64,000 nucleotides of DNA from JAAFIP01 sp963775085. GTDB taxonomy: Bacteria > Pseudomonadota > Gammaproteobacteria > Burkholderiales > Burkholderiaceae_C. Both the position numbers and the translations under genes were made by a program. The DNA is taken from NCBI GenBank assembly GCA_963775085.1, contig CAVZHO010000010.1:186001-250000 (forward strand). The letters are read 5' to 3'. Shown here piece by piece: positions 23,457 through 31,960 of this stretch. Position 1 is the first letter of the stretch. Each line of letters begins with the position of its first letter. The notes under the pieces are model-generated. The model did no database searches. It was not told the DNA's origin and worked only from the letters and a program-made list of their open reading frames with translations.

Positions 23457-25265
23457 TCAGGCAACAACCACAGCCGCCCCGGGGAGCACCGACACTACTG
23501 CCGCAGCGGCTTCGGCCGCAAGTTGCGCTGGCCAGGACTCGGTAAAGCCGCACGCCTTCAACTTCGCAATAGTCTCATCGGATGTTCCAGAGGGGATGGC
23601 CACTACGAGCAAGTCACGACCTCGTGTAACGGCCACGAAGCCGATGCGGCCCTCCTCATCACCCGTGCCTGCCACAAGCGCGTCGACGTCACCCTTGTTG
23701 GTCAGGTACATGACCGCAGGTATGCCTTCACCCTTAGCCGAGTGAACCGTCCCACACCGCAAGGTCGACCAATCGGGCTGGCCGATGTCGACACCGATGA
23801 GCGGCCCTGTCTTGGGAAGTTCCGCCGCCGTTACCCGTTTGTTCCAGGTCGGCTCACGCTTGAATTTGGTTTCCTGTTCAACCAGCGCCAGCCAATCGTT
23901 CAAGTTCTTCTTCAGGCCGTTCAACCATGAGGACTTGGCTGCGAGCGTTGCAAGGGGGATGCCTGTTGCGGGCGTACGAATCAGAGGCCACATGAGTCTG
24001 CGAATCGTTTTCACGTCGGTGCCGCCACGCATGTTTTTGAGGTCGGAGATGAAGCTATCCGGCAGGCCCGACACAATGGACAGAACGCCTTTAGCGCAGT
24101 GTTCCAAAACCTTCGAGATATCAGCGGCCTGCTCACGTTCGATCGCTGCGGCCGCAAAATGCTTGACCGCCGACTGGCCAATTTGGCTGGTTTCGGTCGA
24201 GAGCTTCGCAAGCAGGCCGCTGCCACGGCACAGGACGGCAGCTTCGTCGATGGCGTAGCCAGCAGCATGCAGGACCGATACCCAGGACGACATGAACTCT
24301 GGAAGGGTCTTCAGGTCGTAACGCCAGAAGTACGTCCCTGTAAGTCGGGCGGGCGGCGTCCGGAAGTGACTTGAAACTGTCCCTGCGAGCGAGTTCGCAA
24401 CCTTGACGATGGATTCCACCGAACGACGGTTTTGCGTAAGCGGCAGCCCGTGGACATCGTCTCTGTTTGAGAACTTGCGGTGGTACTCGCCCGTTGCGAA
24501 GTTGAAGCTGTAGATGCTCTGATGTAAGTCGCCAACGAGAGAGATGGTGCTTCCTGCGGCGCTCAGCCTGTCGAGCAAGGCCCCTTCAAACGGTCCGATG
24601 TCCTGAGCCTCATCTACCAGGATGTGAGGAAACCTGCGCGCAAGGGCCTCGGTGATTCGTGGCTCGCTCTTGAGGAGGACCAACGCCCAGACCCGCCCAG
24701 ATCCGTAAGTGTATGCCCCCTTCGTTGCTAACGCAGCAACCTTCTGCTTAGCGGCCTTGGTAAGGGCGGCGTCGAGGCGCTGGACGCCGCCATTATTAAA
24801 CCTGCGGTGGACTACGACATCTCCGTTTTCCAGGTTAAACGCAAGCTCACTCAAACCGATGGGGTTCTTGAAGTCGCCGAAGCGGAAGTTGTAGAGAAAT
24901 GGTTCGGTGCCGAGCACCAAGTACGGGGTCCGAGTGCAATTCATCGCGCGGGATCCATGGGGACGCAGGATGAAGGTGGTGAGGAACGAATCGACGGTTT
25001 GGATGACGACGCGGTCAGAATCTCCATCACGTCCTCGTAGCTGCCGATACTCGCCGCGGAAGGTCTCGACCGCGACATTCGAGAAGGACAGCAGGGCGAC
25101 TTGGCCGCGAGAGCCTTCTATCTCAAGCCGGCGACGTACCTCGGCGACGCGACGGACCGCAGTGGCGGTCTTTCCGCTTCCAGGGCACGCTACAACTGAA
25201 AGCGGCTTAAGGGGGGCATCGATGATTGCCTGTTGCTCGGGCGTGGCTTGGAATTCAGACACCAA
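23457..25265 (-). CDS. gajB: UvrD/Rep-type helicase, GajB-like
   Basis: Superfamily 1 DNA helicase of 602 residues. Motifs in order: I VACPGSGKTATAVRR near residue 28, Ia LLSFSNVAVETFR, II ILVDEAQDIGPFE, III SLVGDLHQSIYSFNF, IV LTQNRRSVESI, V VHSAKGEGIPAVMYL and VI GFVAVTRGRDLLV. Its start overlaps the end of an OLD-type nuclease gene by 11 bases. That pairing, nuclease first and helicase second, is the make-up of Gabija anti-phage systems, in which GajB senses or processes DNA ends. It is longer than the GajB I remember (about 500 residues), so a diverged subtype is likely. The helicase gene itself looks intact. Confidence 0.85.
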   Translation of the reverse strand: MVSEFQATPEQQAIIDAPLKPLSVVACPGSGKTATAVRRVAEVRRRLEIEGSRGQVALLSFSNVAVETFRGEYRQLRGRDGDSDRVVIQTVDSFLTTFILRPHGSRAMNCTRTPYLVLGTEPFLYNFRFGDFKNPIGLSELAFNLENGDVVVHRRFNNGGVQRLDAALTKAAKQKVAALATKGAYTYGSGRVWALVLLKSEPRITEALARRFPHILVDEAQDIGPFEGALLDRLSAAGSTISLVGDLHQSIYSFNFATGEYHRKFSNRDDVHGLPLTQNRRSVESIVKVANSLAGTVSSHFRTPPARLTGTYFWRYDLKTLPEFMSSWVSVLHAAGYAIDEAAVLCRGSGLLAKLSTETSQIGQSAVKHFAAAAIEREQAADISKVLEHCAKGVLSIVSGLPDSFISDLKNMRGGTDVKTIRRLMWPLIRTPATGIPLATLAAKSSWLNGLKKNLNDWLALVEQETKFKREPTWNKRVTAAELPKTGPLIGVDIGQPDWSTLRCGTVHSAKGEGIPAVMYLTNKGDVDALVAGTGDEEGRIGFVAVTRGRDLLVVAIPSGTSDETIAKLKACGFTESWPAQLAAEAAAAVVSVLPGAAVVVA

Positions 25266-27022
25266 CAGGTCCCTTCGCGATGGTGCCGGTCACCGAGTCC
25301 AGCGCGGACTTCAGGTAGCCAGGCAACTCCACCGCAGCCTTCGATTCGGAAATGCCTTGCGCAAGTGCTTGAGCGAATTGACCCTTCTTCACGTTGGTCT
25401 TGCTTTCCGGACGCTCGAACATGCCGGTGAAAAGAAGCTTGGCCTTATCCTGGTCTGTAGCTGCGGCATCGACAACGACCTGGAGGTCTGCACCGATAAT
25501 AGGGTGAATCTCAGTCAAGGCTTCAACCATAAGACCTCTGCGCGTTGGGTCCAAGGCCAGGTCGTATTCGAGAGTCTTCTGGGCGAAGAAGCACTTCACA
25601 TACTCGTCCTCAAACTTCGAGATTGCTGTGGCGGGTGCGGACAGTTTCAATGCGTCGTTGACCCCTGGGAACTGATCTGGAGCGGCCGGGTCGGCATCGG
25701 AAACGACAGCCACCGGAATCTGCATCGCCTTGTCACCAAACAATGGAAGGAATGCGTCGAAGTTCAAACCGTCGGTGCTGATGACGCTGACGGACTGCTT
25801 GCGGAGGTCGTAGCCTGTCTTCTTCGCCAGGGCATCAACGAGGAAGAGCTCCGCCGCGCCCTCGACGAACACAATGCGACGAGCGAAGAAAATTTCCGCG
25901 CGGGTCACGTTGAGGTACTGCTGCAGCTTCTCCTTCTTGCCCTTGCCGAACACTACCTCGCGTGGTGAGAAGGCGACTGGTCCGGCAGGGCTGTCGTAGA
26001 TGCAGCAAATCGAGTCAATGTCTGCGAGAGCCGCAAAATTTGGAGAGTGGCTCGTGACAAAGACCTGCACGGACCGTTCGCCTGCGACCGGTTTCTCGAC
26101 GGTCTTCAAGTAGTCCAGAAGGACGGCCTGCAGCTGGGGGTGTAGGTGAGCTTCGGGTTCTTCTACGAGCAGTCCGCAGTAGGATGCCGTTCTGTTGAAG
26201 GCCAGTTCGCCAAGTACCACTGCCATATAAATAAGGTTGTTGAACCCAAGGCCGTTCTGCTCGACATCGCGGCCACCAATCGCCATGCCCACGCGTGATG
26301 CGAATCTGTTGAAGTCACTGGAAGTCAGGTCAAGCTTGAGGACTTGGGCCAGCACTTTTCCGAGCATGGACTCGTGCTTGACAGAAATGGCTTCGTTGGT
26401 AGATGAGAATGGGCTCGTTCTTGGCCAACTCTTCGTCGATAGTCGTCAGCTTCTCAACCAGCGCCTTCCGCGCCGCCGTGTCCGGCATCATGTTCTGGAT
26501 GAGCTTTGAAATCTGGCTCATCCGACCAGGCCTGAGCCCTTGCGCTGGATCCCGCAGCGGTTGCAGATAGATGGCCCGCAGTTCTTCGAGCATCTCGGTA
26601 GTCATCGCGTTCTCTTCGTGCAGGCCAACCCAACGACGTAGGCGGAGTCGGCCGCCAAGCTCGGCTTGGGTGTACTGCACGGAGAACTGCGCGTCGTACC
26701 GCTCTATCGTCTTGCCGTCGGCGCCTTTGATGGCGATTAGGGCGTTGGAGAAGTCCGCCTCGTTCTGCGGGGACAGGTCGCTGAACACGAACGTGAACGT
26801 TGCCGTGGGGCTCAGGGGGCAGCCTGCTTTCTCGTGTAGATCCAACTCCGTGAGGCGGAGGTTACCCTCATCGCTCGCCGCCAGAAGGACTCGCAGTGCA
26901 TCAACAACTGCGGTCTTGCCCGCGTTGTTGGGGCCGACGATGACGTTCAGGCCGTCTTTGAAATTGAGTGATAGGTCGTCGAAGCGGCGAAAGCCCTGGA
27001 TGCGAAGTGTTTTCAGGTACAT
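25255..27022 (-). pseudogene. gajA: OLD-family ATPase-TOPRIM nuclease, GajA-like, frameshifted
   Basis: Two frames together make one Gabija-type GajA protein of about 589 residues. The first (27022 to about 26405) has an ABC-type ATPase start with MYLKTLRIQGFRRFDD and Walker A VGPNNAGKTAVVDAL. The second continues with NEAISVKHESMLGK, the signature and Walker B region LLVEEPEAHLHPQLQ, and a TOPRIM nuclease domain with FVEGAAELFLVDAL and the acidic VSDADP. Near 26400-26415 one base too many switches the frame in the middle of the ATPase domain; removing it joins both halves smoothly. I chose the start at 27022 (after GGAGGAAAC) over an in-frame GTG at 27058. It is either inactivated in this strain, rescued by ribosomal slippage, or a sequencing error. 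Confidence 0.85.
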
Positions 27023-27464
27023 GGTTTCTAGTTTCCTCCATTTCGCACAGAGCGTCACCTACGCGCGTGCAGCGTAAGGATAGCCGCAATCTGAGCGTAT
27101 GTTCGAATGGCGGCTTCCAGCCTGATGCCGACGTCGACTGCTGGACCCCTGACCGCGCAGTAAACCAAGTCGAACAGCTCCGAAGCGGTCGTCGACCAGT
27201 GACTGTAAATGGTCCATTCCGGAAGTTCGATTCATCTAACCGAAATGCAGCTCCCGCTGCATTTCAGCAGTGCAGCACATGCAGTTAGAGCGCAAGTGTT
27301 GCAGCCAGTCGAGAATTGACCCGCGTGCCGGAAATCCACTGACCCATGATTCAACGATGCAGATTGTTGCCAACACTGAGGTTGCCGCGAAATGGTATGG
27401 CTCAGTCCAGTGCTGGCACCTGGGTCAATACTACGTCGGCACCCATACTTGCTGAAGCGCACGC
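27023..27464. other. Non-coding stretch upstream of gajA
   Basis: No convincing gene lies here; short frames on both strands have no recognisable content. It should hold the gajA promoter, which I cannot place. A clear stem, AAATGCAG (27243-27250) and CTGCATTT (27257-27264) with a six-base loop, is present. The part from 27300 to 27464 looks like scrambled remains, consistent with past insertions. Confidence 0.5.
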
Positions 27465-28097
27465 CTATTTCAGCTGCGCCCAGTCCGTGGGCATCACCCG
27501 CGCCACAACTGTCCAGACGGTGCCGCCCGGTCGGATCACGGCGGCCTCGCCTTCGGCCAAGTGCGGCGCACCGGCTACCGCGCGAAACGGGTTGCCGTGG
27601 CCGATCAGCCAGCGGTTGCTGCCTGCGGCCACCGGCGCTGCCAGCAATTGCTTCAGGCCGGGGTAGTCAGCGCCATCGCTTTCACGCATGTCTGCTCTGG
27701 GCGTGGCGCGCCCCAGCATCAGGCGGGCCGTGTCCATGGTGCGGCACAAGGGGCTGGCAAACACCTCACCCACCGGTAGTTTTAGCCGCGCAATGCTGCG
27801 CCCGATGTCTCGGGCTTCGCTGCGCCCCTGCGGCGACAGCAGGCGTTGGTTGGCGCAATCGGCATAGCCTTTCATGTCCGCGTCGTTTTTCGAAAAGTCG
27901 GTGGCGGTGTGCCGAAAGTAGACCACGTAGCCACCACTGCGCAACGCGCCCGCCACGGCACCTGTGCCCAGGGCCTGCGATGGCTCGGGTGCAGACGACT
28001 CCTGTGAAGCCATGGTTTGCGCCAGTACGGCACCGGCCATCAGCAGGGTGCACAGGCACCACAGGGCGGTGCGTAGCGTGGACGTGAAAACGGTCAT
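27465..28097 (-). CDS. Exported histidine phosphatase family protein
   Basis: Predicted periplasmic or secreted phosphatase of the histidine phosphatase superfamily, SixA-like branch. A signal peptide (about residues 1-26, ending AVLAQ) is followed by a short spacer. The catalytic motif is YVVYFRHTATDFSK, an RHT variant of the usual RHG. LSPQGRSEARDIGRSI, VFASPLCRTMDTARLML and the second catalytic His in NRWLIGHGNPFRAV complete the site. The length is 210 residues. It is next to the defence block but has no evident tie to it. The substrate is unknown. Confidence 0.85.
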   Translation of the reverse strand: MTVFTSTLRTALWCLCTLLMAGAVLAQTMASQESSAPEPSQALGTGAVAGALRSGGYVVYFRHTATDFSKNDADMKGYADCANQRLLSPQGRSEARDIGRSIARLKLPVGEVFASPLCRTMDTARLMLGRATPRADMRESDGADYPGLKQLLAAPVAAGSNRWLIGHGNPFRAVAGAPHLAEGEAAVIRPGGTVWTVVARVMPTDWAQLK

Positions 28098-28157
28098 CTG
28101 CGGTTGACGTGGTTTTCAGGTTGAAGTTCCCTGCTTGGCCCGCAGGTCATTGAATAA

Positions 28158-28212
28158 GCTATAAAAATAGTAGCTGCTTACGCTGGTAATATATGGACTG
28201 CAAGCACATTTG
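28158..28212 (+). repeat. Dispersed repeat copy between phosphatase and DUF3297 genes
   Basis: A copy with GCTATAAAAATAGTAGCTGC, TTACGC, ATATGGACTGCAAGCA and ATTTGA, in the 230-base gap that separates the two minus-strand genes. It lies upstream of the phosphatase gene start. Confidence 0.85.
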
Positions 28213-28327
28213 ATGCGCAAGTTGCAGATTCGAAACGCCGCTAACCCGCATACATGCTCGGGCTCTGTTTACGACTTTAATTGCACGAAACAGCCGCCCC
28301 AAGGTCTACCTGCGTTCGATCCGCAGA

Positions 28328-28597
28328 TTAACGGTAAAACGCCTCCACCTTCCCCTTGAGCTTGATCATCAGCGGCTGGCCTTTGCGGTCTACGGTTTTG
28401 CCTGCGGGCACTTTGACCCAGCCTTCGCTGATGCAGTATTCCTCTACATCGTTGCGCTCTTTGTCATTCAGGCGGATGCCGATGGCGTGCTGGAAGACGG
28501 CGGCGAGGTGGTGGGGGCTGCGCGGGTCGACCGACAGGTGGTCGGGCAGTGCGGGGCGCTCGGGTGGGGTGGTTGATGCGGGGGGTGATTGGGTCAT
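28328..28597 (-). CDS. DUF3297 family protein
   Basis: A small cytoplasmic protein of 89 residues. After a proline-rich start it has LPDHLSVDPRSPHH, IGIRLNDKERNDVEEY and CISEGWVKVPAGKTVDR, the pattern of the DUF3297 family, a conserved proteobacterial group without known function. It is basic toward its C-terminus (IKLKGKVEAFYR). Its start is 67 bases from the end of the MFS transporter gene on the same strand, so cotranscription is possible. Confidence 0.85.
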   Translation of the reverse strand: MTQSPPASTTPPERPALPDHLSVDPRSPHHLAAVFQHAIGIRLNDKERNDVEEYCISEGWVKVPAGKTVDRKGQPLMIKLKGKVEAFYR

Positions 28598-28664
28598 GCG
28601 GATCTCTACAATAGCTTGCGCGGATGATACCTTGTGGCTACAGCAGCAGGCTTACCTCGCAGAC

Positions 28665-29915
28665 TTATGCAGATTGCCCGCTGCGCGCACCCAAGCGTGA
28701 GCGAAACAGCCACAACGCGAGCGCCGCGCCGCTGACCAGTGCGGCCTCCAGGCAAAACGCGGCGCTGTAGCCGCCCCGGCCAGCGGCCACCACACCAAAC
28801 AGCGGCGCGCCCAGCAGCACCCCCAGGAAGGTGCAAGCTAGCGTGCCTGAGGTGGCCATGCCCACGGCACCCGGCGGTGCCTGGCGCGCTACTTCGGCCA
28901 AGTACACGCCGTTCCAGCCGCTGGCGCTGGCACCAAAGATAAACATCAACGCGGCTAGAAACAGGCCCGGTGGTGGCACGCTCCACTGCACCAAACTGGC
29001 CGTCACCAGCGATGCTGTAGCCGACACCAGGGCCAGCAGGGACAGCATGGTCAAGGGCCGCAAAAAGCGGTCGGCCACAAAGCCCCAGGCAATGCGCCCC
29101 AGCACACCACCCAGTTGCGACAGGGCCAGCACCGACCCGGCCAGCAGCGCTGTCATGGCCAGGCTGGCCGTGAGGTAGCTGACCAGATAGGCCGACAGCG
29201 CAATCTGCATGCCCGACAAAATAAACGACACGGCGGCCAGCACGCGCAGGGGCCGGTGCCGCCAGATCACGGCAAAGGGCTCGAGCAGCCGCGCCAGCAG
29301 ATCGCGCAGCGAGCTGTATTGCGCGGGCGCTGCCGCGCTGCGGGTATCGGCATCCATCTGCGCCTGAATGGGTGTGGCGACTAGGGCCACCACCGCGCAG
29401 CTCACACCCAAAATCACCAGCGTCCCTAGCCACCCCGTGGAGGTGGCCAGCGGCGGCACGCAAAAGCCGCTGAGCGCCACACCCACGGGCACGCCGGTTT
29501 GCTTGATAGAAAACACCAAATTACGCTGGTGCGCGGGCGTGGTGTGGTTGAGCACATGCGAGCTGGCCGGGGTGATGGGCCCGTAGCCCAAGCCAATCAA
29601 AAAACCTACCCCCATGACGGCCCCCGGCCACAGCCCCGCCAGCACCAGCCCCGCAGCCGAGAATACCAACGCCCACTGGCTGGTGCGTATGGCGCCGAAG
29701 CGCTCCACCAGCGGCCCCGCCGCCAAGCTACCCAACACCGCCCCCGCGTAAGAGAACAGCAAATACAGGCCCAACCCCGCCGCAGTCAGGCGCGGCGTAG
29801 CCTCCACCGGTACCAACACCGGCACCACCATCAAGGCCATGGCACTGAAAGACTGAATCAGCAGGGTAATCAGCAGGGGGATGTTGGCGCGCAGCCAAGG
29901 CAGGGGGGAGTTCAC
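28665..29915 (-). CDS. MFS transporter
   Basis: Major facilitator of 416 residues with about twelve membrane segments. The loop after segment 2 has LAAGPLVERFGAIRTSQ, the usual DRxGR-like motif A, and a second copy is LGRIAWGFVADRFLRP. A short charged central loop with QAQMDADTRSAAAP separates the halves. The substrate is unknown; the set of motifs fits the cyanate/CynX-like or YbfB-like groups but not firmly. It is divergent from the Kef-type antiporter gene, with 121 bases between the starts. Confidence 0.85.
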   Translation of the reverse strand: MNSPLPWLRANIPLLITLLIQSFSAMALMVVPVLVPVEATPRLTAAGLGLYLLFSYAGAVLGSLAAGPLVERFGAIRTSQWALVFSAAGLVLAGLWPGAVMGVGFLIGLGYGPITPASSHVLNHTTPAHQRNLVFSIKQTGVPVGVALSGFCVPPLATSTGWLGTLVILGVSCAVVALVATPIQAQMDADTRSAAAPAQYSSLRDLLARLLEPFAVIWRHRPLRVLAAVSFILSGMQIALSAYLVSYLTASLAMTALLAGSVLALSQLGGVLGRIAWGFVADRFLRPLTMLSLLALVSATASLVTASLVQWSVPPPGLFLAALMFIFGASASGWNGVYLAEVARQAPPGAVGMATSGTLACTFLGVLLGAPLFGVVAAGRGGYSAAFCLEAALVSGAALALWLFRSRLGARSGQSA

Positions 29916-30036
29916 AGGGGGGCGGATAGAGAGGGGTTGGAGCGGCGGTCAAACCGCATGTACCTAGGCATCCTATTATCCCGTCTGTTTATCGCTGTCG
30001 GCTCATCCCAGGTATGAGTTCGGCTAAAGTTGACTT

Positions 30037-31896
30037 ATGGAACACTCCTCCTGGCTGATCAACTCCTTGGTTTACTTGGCCGCTGCCGTGGTGGTGGTGC
30101 CGCTGTCCAAGGCTTTGGGCCTGGGCTCGATCATTGGCTACCTGGCGGCGGGCATTGCCATTGGGCCGTGGGGCCTGGCGCTGGTGACCGACGTGCAGAG
30201 CATTTTGCATTTTGCCGAACTGGGCGTGGTGTTGATGCTGTTTTTGGTCGGGCTGGAGCTGGAGCCCGACCGGTTGTGGAGCATGCGGCGGCCGATATTT
30301 GGCTGGGGTAGTGCACAGGTGCTCAGCTGCACTGCTATATTATTTATAGCTTCTTACGTCCTGCTATATGGGACTACCGGCATAAATGCACCCTGGAAAA
30401 TGCTGCTGGTCGCCTGTCTGGGGTTGGCGCTGTCGTCTACTGCCATTGCGCTGCAGGTACTGGGTGAGCGCAACCAACTGGGCACGCCCTCCGGCCAGGC
30501 GGCGTTTGCGGTGTTGCTGTTGCAGGACGTGGCGGCCATACCTATTCTCGCCCTGCTGCCCTTGCTGGCGGCCCAGTCAAGCGGCAGCGATGGCAACGCG
30601 TGGTGGGAAGCGGCCAAAGCCATCGGCGCGGTGGTGGGCATTATTTTGGGTGGCAGGTTGCTGCTGCGTCCCCTCTTCAGATGGATTGCACGCAGCAAAA
30701 CGCCCGAGATTTTTACCGCCGCGTCGCTCCTGCTGGTGCTGGCCATTGCCGCGCTGATGCAGTTTGTAGGACTGTCGATGGCACTGGGGGCTTTTTTGGC
30801 GGGCGTGCTGCTGGCCGAGAGCGAGTATCGGCGTGAGCTGGAGACCGATATCGAGCCGTTTAAGGGCCTGCTGCTGGGCTTGTTCTTCATTGCCGTGGGT
30901 ATGGGCATTGACTTTGGCGTGCTGCTGCAATCACCGTGGCGGATTGCGGGCATGGTGCTGGCCTTCATGGCAGTCAAAGCCGTGGTGATCTACGCCATGG
31001 CGCGCCGGATGCAGTTAGCTTTTCAAGACCGCCCCCTCTTCACCCTGATGCTGGCGCAGGGCGGCGAGTTTGCCTTTGTGGTGTTTCAGCAGGCGGTGGG
31101 CCTGAAGATTTTTACGCCCGAAGTGGGCTCCATACTGGTAGGCGTGGTGGCCCTGTCGATGCTGCTCTCACCACTGTTGTTGGTGGCCATAGACAAGCTG
31201 CTGCTGCCACGCTATGCCAACCGCAATGCGCCCCAGATGGACGAGCTCAGCGAACAGCAGCAGGCCCCCATCATCGTGGCGGGCATTGGCCGCTACGGAC
31301 AAATAGTGTTGCGCGTGCTGGCCGCCAACGGCTACAAAGCCACCGTGCTGGACCACGATGCCGAGCAGATTGAAAGCCTGATGCGCTTTGGTTTTCGCGC
31401 GTTTTATGGCGACGCGACGCGGCTGGATTTGCTGCGCACCGCAGGGGCGGCCACCGCCAAAGTGCTGATTGTGGCAATAGATAACGTCGCGCAGTCGCTG
31501 GAGATTGTCGACATCTGCAAGGCGCATTTCCCGAATTTGCAATTGGTGGTGCGCGCGCGCAATGTGCAGCACTTCTATCAACTGCGCGCCAAGGGCGTGA
31601 CGCTGATCCAGCGCGAGCTGTTTGAGTCGTCCTTGCAAAGCGCCGAGCAGGTATTGCAGGTGCTGGGGCACAGTGCGGCCGATGCCCATGTGTCGGCCCA
31701 GCGCTTTCGCAGCCACAACCTGGCGCAGCTGGAGGTAGCCTGGCCGCACCATCAGGACGAGGAGCGCCTGATCAGCATCGCTAAAGCCGGGCGCCAGCAG
31801 CTGGAGGAGCTGATGGCACAGGAGCGGGCGGTCACCTTGCTTCCCCCCGATGCAGTCACTGTAAAACCCGTGACACCAACCACCCCCCTCAACTGA
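30037..31896 (+). CDS. Monovalent cation:proton antiporter-2, KefB/KefC/YbaL type
   Basis: Inner-membrane potassium or sodium efflux antiporter. The first 390 residues carry about twelve membrane segments of the Na+/H+ exchanger fold, with GYLAAGIAIGPWGL and LFLVGLELEPDRLW. The cytoplasmic RCK domain follows with the nucleotide motif IVAGIGRYGQIVLRVL and LDHDAEQ. The length of 619 residues fits the KefC/YbaL group. No KefF or KefG ancillary gene is adjacent. One membrane segment (about residues 99-122) is written by a dispersed repeat copy, read as TAILFIASYVLLYGTTGI. Confidence 0.92.
   Translation: MEHSSWLINSLVYLAAAVVVVPLSKALGLGSIIGYLAAGIAIGPWGLALVTDVQSILHFAELGVVLMLFLVGLELEPDRLWSMRRPIFGWGSAQVLSCTAILFIASYVLLYGTTGINAPWKMLLVACLGLALSSTAIALQVLGERNQLGTPSGQAAFAVLLLQDVAAIPILALLPLLAAQSSGSDGNAWWEAAKAIGAVVGIILGGRLLLRPLFRWIARSKTPEIFTAASLLLVLAIAALMQFVGLSMALGAFLAGVLLAESEYRRELETDIEPFKGLLLGLFFIAVGMGIDFGVLLQSPWRIAGMVLAFMAVKAVVIYAMARRMQLAFQDRPLFTLMLAQGGEFAFVVFQQAVGLKIFTPEVGSILVGVVALSMLLSPLLLVAIDKLLLPRYANRNAPQMDELSEQQQAPIIVAGIGRYGQIVLRVLAANGYKATVLDHDAEQIESLMRFGFRAFYGDATRLDLLRTAGAATAKVLIVAIDNVAQSLEIVDICKAHFPNLQLVVRARNVQHFYQLRAKGVTLIQRELFESSLQSAEQVLQVLGHSAADAHVSAQRFRSHNLAQLEVAWPHHQDEERLISIAKAGRQQLEELMAQERAVTLLPPDAVTVKPVTPTTPLN
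30331..30401 (+). repeat. Dispersed repeat copy in a membrane helix of the Kef-type antiporter
   Basis: One of the best copies: GCTATATTATTTATAGC, TTCTTACGTCC, TATATGGGACTACCGGCAT and a CCCTGGAAAAT tail. It codes antiporter residues 99-122 in the same frame as the gspD copy; both give Y-V-L-x-x-G-T-T-G-I. Confidence 0.9.
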
Positions 31897-31960
31897 CCAA
31901 TCATGCACTGGCAGGTCAGCTCGGGTAGGATGCTGGCATATTACATTTTTTGGAGTCGTT

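Noticed and set aside
20736..28327. A prophage or integrative element covering the whole accessory block
   Set aside because: No integrase, phage structural gene, tRNA end or paired attachment sites were found; only single accessory genes and scars.
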